From the NCBI GenBank assembly GCA_010671975.1, contig JAAHIA010000230.1, forward strand, positions 1 to 7,915: a DNA stretch of 7,915 nucleotides, given 5' to 3'. The notes under the pieces are model-generated. The model saw only the letters and a program-made list of their open reading frames with translations. It was not told where the DNA came from and searched no databases. Of the stretch, positions 5,881 to 7,915 are shown piece by piece. The translations under genes were made by a program, and so were the position numbers. Origin of the DNA: Leptolyngbya sp. SIO4C1 (lineage in GTDB: Bacteria; Cyanobacteriota; Cyanobacteriia; Phormidesmidales; Phormidesmidaceae). Position 1 is the first letter of the stretch. Each line of letters starts with the position of its first letter.

Positions 5881-5940
5881 CACAACTTACTCAAATTCTT
5901 TGTCTAGAATTGAAAATTGCAGCGTTACGTTGAGCACTCA

Positions 5941-5970
5941 CGGATATTGCTAAGACGGACATTGCTAAGG
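5941..5970. repeat. 15-nt tandem duplication in the pcm leader
   Basis: CGGATATTGCTAAGA (5941-5955) is followed directly by CGGACATTGCTAAGG (5956-5970), 13 of 15 identical. It ends 26 nt before the pcm ATG, just ahead of the ribosome site. It looks like a slippage duplication; paired binding sites for a regulator are possible but unsupported. Confidence 0.6.
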
Positions 5971-5996
5971 AGATCCTGAAAGGAACTTGACCTAGT

Positions 5997-6689
5997 ATGA
6001 AGAAGATGTTAGCCCCTCGCGCGCTAAAGCATTTGTCAATCACAGAAACTGAGCTACGCAGACGGCGTCAGCGCATGGTCAGACGCCAAATTGAGCAGCG
6101 CGGCGTCTTAAATCGAGCCGTTGTCAATGCCATGACGGCCGTGCCGCGTCACCGGTTCGTGCCCGCTACCTATTTAGAAGAAGCCTACGCCGATCGGCCG
6201 CTGCCGATTGGTCACGGACAGACTATTTCTCAGCCTTTTGTGGTGGCCTACATGCTTAGCATGGCACAGATTGGTCCCAACCATAAGGTGCTAGAAGTCG
6301 GCACCGGCTGCGGCTATCAGGCAGCAGTGCTGGGTGAGCTGGCCGATCGAGTCTATACGATTGAGATTGTGCCGGAGCTAGCAGCGCGATCGCAGTCACT
6401 GCTGACCGCACTGGGCTACACGCACGTAGCGGTTAAGGCCGGTGACGGCTACGGCGGCTGGCCTGAGCATGCCCCTTACGATCGGATTTTGGTAGCGGCG
6501 GCGCCGCCGCAGATTCCGCTAGCGCTCATCGATCAGCTGGCAGTCGAAGGCAAGCTGGTGATTCCAGTAGGCGAGCATCAGCAAGAGATTGTGGTAATCA
6601 CTAAGCATGAGTCAGCGCTAGAGACGCAGCACCTGCTGCCGGTACGGTTTGTGCCGATGGTGCATCAGGCCGAGTCTGACTTAAACTAG
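5997..6689 (+). CDS. pcm: Protein-L-isoaspartate O-methyltransferase
   Basis: 230-residue cytoplasmic repair enzyme: it transfers a methyl group from S-adenosylmethionine to L-isoaspartyl residues of damaged proteins, starting their return to normal aspartate. Seen: VPRHRFVP (49-56), substrate-site LPIGHGQTISQP (69-80), SAM motif I VLEVGTGCGYQ (98-108), E123 after the second strand, GDGYGGW (149-155), ILVAAAPPQIP (164-174), IPVGE and the C-terminal RFVPM (217-221). All family motifs are present. E. coli Pcm has 208 residues; the excess is an N-terminal basic extension (ELRRRRQR). The alternative ATG at M27 (MVRRQIEQRGV) resembles the usual family start, but AAGGAA at 5980-5985, 11 nt before the first ATG, favours the longer form, which I chose. 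Divergent from trmFO; converges on the coiled-coil gene with a 5-nt gap. Confidence 0.96.
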   Translation: MKKMLAPRALKHLSITETELRRRRQRMVRRQIEQRGVLNRAVVNAMTAVPRHRFVPATYLEEAYADRPLPIGHGQTISQPFVVAYMLSMAQIGPNHKVLEVGTGCGYQAAVLGELADRVYTIEIVPELAARSQSLLTALGYTHVAVKAGDGYGGWPEHAPYDRILVAAAPPQIPLALIDQLAVEGKLVIPVGEHQQEIVVITKHESALETQHLLPVRFVPMVHQAESDLN

Positions 6690-6706
6690 CGCCGTTAGGC
6701 GGCTAG
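6686..6706 (-). terminator. Hairpin across both stop codons of two convergent genes
   Basis: CTAGCGCC (6686-6693) pairs with GGC-GCTAG (6698-6706, one bulged G at 6701) around the loop GTTA, an 8-bp stem covering the pcm TAG (6687-6689) and the TAA of the convergent gene (6695-6697). On the minus strand it is followed by TTTAAG, a weak U-tract; on the plus strand there is none. It is placed to serve both genes, best as a terminator of the minus-strand gene. Confidence 0.35.
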
Positions 6707-7255
6707 CAGCGCATCGAGGGCATTAACTTCAGCAATCAGATCTGAGCGATCGCGATACTGCAGCAGCAGCTGCTTATCGACTTCACTGAGGTCGGGGTCG
6801 CTGTCTAGCTCAATTTCTTGCAGCGTTTCTTCGACTAGCTCCATCTGCTGTTCAGCCTCAGCTAGAACAGAGACCGCGTCTGGCTGCAGCAGCGTTTCAA
6901 ACTCAGCCAGCGCTTCGTACTTCAGCTGAACGGCCTGCAGTGAGCTTTCTAGCTGAGCCTTTTCTTCACTCAGCGTGGTCATCGCTGCCAGCAGCTCGGC
7001 TTGCTTGACTTGGCTAGCGGCCAGCGCGGCTTCTAGCGCCGTTTGGCTGGCGCTTAGCGACTGGATAGTTTGCTCTAGCGTTGCTTTATCCTGCTTGAGC
7101 TTGTGTGTCAGACTGCGATAGGCATTGAGCGCTTTGAGCAGCGGAATCAGCTTTTGCTTGAGCGCCATGTGCTCAACATCGAGATGGTGAAACTGGTCAG
7201 AAAGTTTGACATACGCCTGCATCAGGCGCGTGTAGCGGCTAGCGGAGGAGTTCAT
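6695..7255 (-). CDS. Coiled-coil hypothetical protein (186 aa)
   Basis: Not recognised. The 186-residue product is soluble, without signal peptide or membrane span. A basic N-terminal part (MNSSASRYTRLMQAYVKLSDQ, then LKQKLIPLLKAL) leads into a long alpha-helical coiled coil at about residues 50-120, rich in Ala, Leu, Gln and Glu with heptad-like Leu spacing (KATLEQTIQSLSASQTALEA, then LLAAMTTLSEEKAQLESSLQ). An acidic stretch follows (about 140-160; EETLQEIELDSDPD), then a C-terminal helix ending VNALDALLAA. Such architecture suits a scaffold or partner-binding protein; no catalytic motif is visible. The ATG has no Shine-Dalgarno; the 35 nt before it are AT-rich. Its 3' end lies 5 nt from the convergent pcm gene. 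Codon use and a HIP1 site at 6746-6753 match the surroundings, so there is no sign of transfer. Confidence 0.8.
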   Translation of the reverse strand: MNSSASRYTRLMQAYVKLSDQFHHLDVEHMALKQKLIPLLKALNAYRSLTHKLKQDKATLEQTIQSLSASQTALEAALAASQVKQAELLAAMTTLSEEKAQLESSLQAVQLKYEALAEFETLLQPDAVSVLAEAEQQMELVEETLQEIELDSDPDLSEVDKQLLLQYRDRSDLIAEVNALDALLAA

Positions 7256-7388
7256 AAGCAGCAGGCTAAATCAATAATTTTATTCTGATCAATTTACCCG
7301 AACCGGAATGTGATTGAAACTACGACCAGCCTTGGGATCGATGGAGCTTTTTAATTGCCTCAGCGATCCCTGATAACTACAGATAATC

Positions 7389-7425
7389 AATAGCTTCAGC
7401 TATTTTCTCAGTGGGGTCTCACCCC
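7389..7425. terminator. Two small hairpins in the spacer after the right-edge gene
   Basis: The 237-nt spacer 7256-7492 holds no gene. GGGGT-CTC-ACCCC (7413-7425) and AATAGCT-TC-AGCTATT (7389-7404) are perfect short palindromes, 67 and 88 nt beyond the stop of the minus-strand gene at the right edge, so they could form its 3' end. The second is followed by TT only on the plus strand, where no gene needs it. Weak as an intrinsic terminator in either direction. Confidence 0.3.
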
Positions 7426-7492
7426 CTATTCCTCGGCATAGCCCAGGCCGTCTGGCGCTGCCAACCCTTTCATCGAGTGCTCTGCATAGGCG

Positions 7493-7915
7493 CTACCGAA
7501 ACCGCTCTGGGTTTAGCCGTCGTCCGGTCGCTTCACCGCTGCTGACGCCACCCTGCAGCAGCTCTCCTGTGCCACCGTCAGCCGCATCAAGATACGGCGT
7601 CAGGTCAATGCCGTCACTGCGAAAGCTGCTGCTAGATAGGCCGCCTAGCACGTTGCCGAGCTGTCCCAAAATATCTGTGCTGTCGCCTGCTGCAAAGGTA
7701 TTGACACCGCTGGTCGCCGTGCCGCCATCGGCCAAAGTCAGGTTCTCAAAGACGCGATCGCGCGTTGCGATTGCATTCTGTCCGGGTGGGACGGTAAAGA
7801 CAATCTGGCAGAGGTCAGGATTTTGCTCGGTTGTGGCACAGACAGTGTCATAGCCATTTTCGATACCAGTGCGCAGCTCCTGCAGCCCCTCTGGTCGATA
7901 GCGCTCAAGCCGATC
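7493..7915 (-). CDS. C-terminal part of an unrecognised, probably exported protein (partial)
   Basis: The frame is open to the right edge, so at least 140 residues are the C-terminal part of a longer protein; the start and any signal peptide lie outside. Not recognised. The visible part begins DRLERYRPEGLQELRTGI, has two cysteines ten residues apart (C26 in DTVCATT, C36 in PDLCQIV) that could form a disulfide, then a beta-like segment (IVFTVPPGQNAIATRDRVFE), and ends in a Gly/Ser/Asp/Thr-rich low-complexity tail (residues 60-140) finishing NPERFR. The paired cysteines and flexible tail suggest a periplasmic or surface protein (inference). An internal TTG at 7733-7735 should not be taken as the start: the frame upstream of it is equally protein-like and contains a HIP1 site. 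Two hairpins lie downstream. Confidence 0.65.
   Translation of the reverse strand, partial: DRLERYRPEGLQELRTGIENGYDTVCATTEQNPDLCQIVFTVPPGQNAIATRDRVFENLTLADGGTATSGVNTFAAGDSTDILGQLGNVLGGLSSSSFRSDGIDLTPYLDAADGGTGELLQGGVSSGEATGRRLNPERFR

Larger units (their letters stand above)
939..7761. repeat. HIP1 octamers GCGATCGC (seven copies)
   Basis: Exact GCGATCGC palindromes at 939-946 (GT39-like gene), 3996-4003 (metalloenzyme), 4474-4481 and 5587-5594 (trmFO), 6386-6393 (pcm), 6746-6753 (coiled-coil gene) and 7754-7761 (right-edge gene). All lie in reading frames. About one per 1.1 kb, against one per 65 kb expected for a random octamer; this abundance is a known hallmark of many cyanobacterial genomes. 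Confidence 0.95.

Noticed and set aside
7103..7288. 61-codon plus-strand ORF
   Set aside because: Antisense to the start of the coiled-coil gene; no motif or ribosome site.
7310..7320. GATTGAAAC, the typical 3' end of many cyanobacterial CRISPR repeats
   Set aside because: Occurs once, with no repeat-spacer periodicity around it.
7569..7853. 94-codon plus-strand ORF
   Set aside because: Antisense to the right-edge gene; the minus frame is open through the whole interval with a more protein-like sequence. Only moderately certain, since that gene is unrecognised.

Overview
The window looks like ordinary chromosome from a cyanobacterium. Seven copies of the HIP1 palindrome GCGATCGC lie across 7.9 kb. 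The recognisable proteins (TrmFO, a class I aldolase of the FbaB/DhnA type, a GT39-like membrane glycosyltransferase, Pcm) all fit that group. GC content is moderate, CTAG is common, and spacers carry palindromes and short repeats. A species cannot be named from this; a Leptolyngbya/Synechococcales-type organism is only a guess.

Layout. At the left edge is the 3' half of a class I fructose-bisphosphate aldolase gene (+). It converges on a gene for a 537-residue multi-spanning GT39-like glycosyltransferase (-) that has a recognisable promoter and Shine-Dalgarno site. Next is a spacer of about 650 nt (2255-2904). It has no convincing gene but holds a G-quadruplex-type tract, a hairpin plus T-run terminator on the minus strand, a REP-like palindrome and a 12-nt repeat. 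Two short minus-strand ORFs for putative single-span membrane proteins of 62 and 50 residues follow. Then comes a minus-strand pair: trmFO (upstream) and an alkaline-phosphatase-superfamily metalloenzyme (downstream), 5 nt apart and probably co-transcribed.

A structured 212-nt divergent spacer separates trmFO from pcm (+), an L-isoaspartyl protein methyltransferase. Pcm converges, with a 5-nt gap, on a 186-residue coiled-coil protein (-). At the right edge is the C-terminal part of an unrecognised, probably exported Gly/Ser/Asp-rich protein (-).

Functionally this is housekeeping: sugar-phosphate metabolism, envelope glycosylation, tRNA T-loop modification and protein repair. I see no mobile element, CRISPR array, tRNA, rRNA, toxin-antitoxin pair or defence locus, and no coherent new multi-gene system. 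The points most worth a second look are the 50-aa ORF at 3188-3340, the compact metalloenzyme that keeps all iPGM-type metal ligands, the perfect 12-bp inverted repeat that closes its reading frame, and the orphan minus-strand terminator at 2545-2577.
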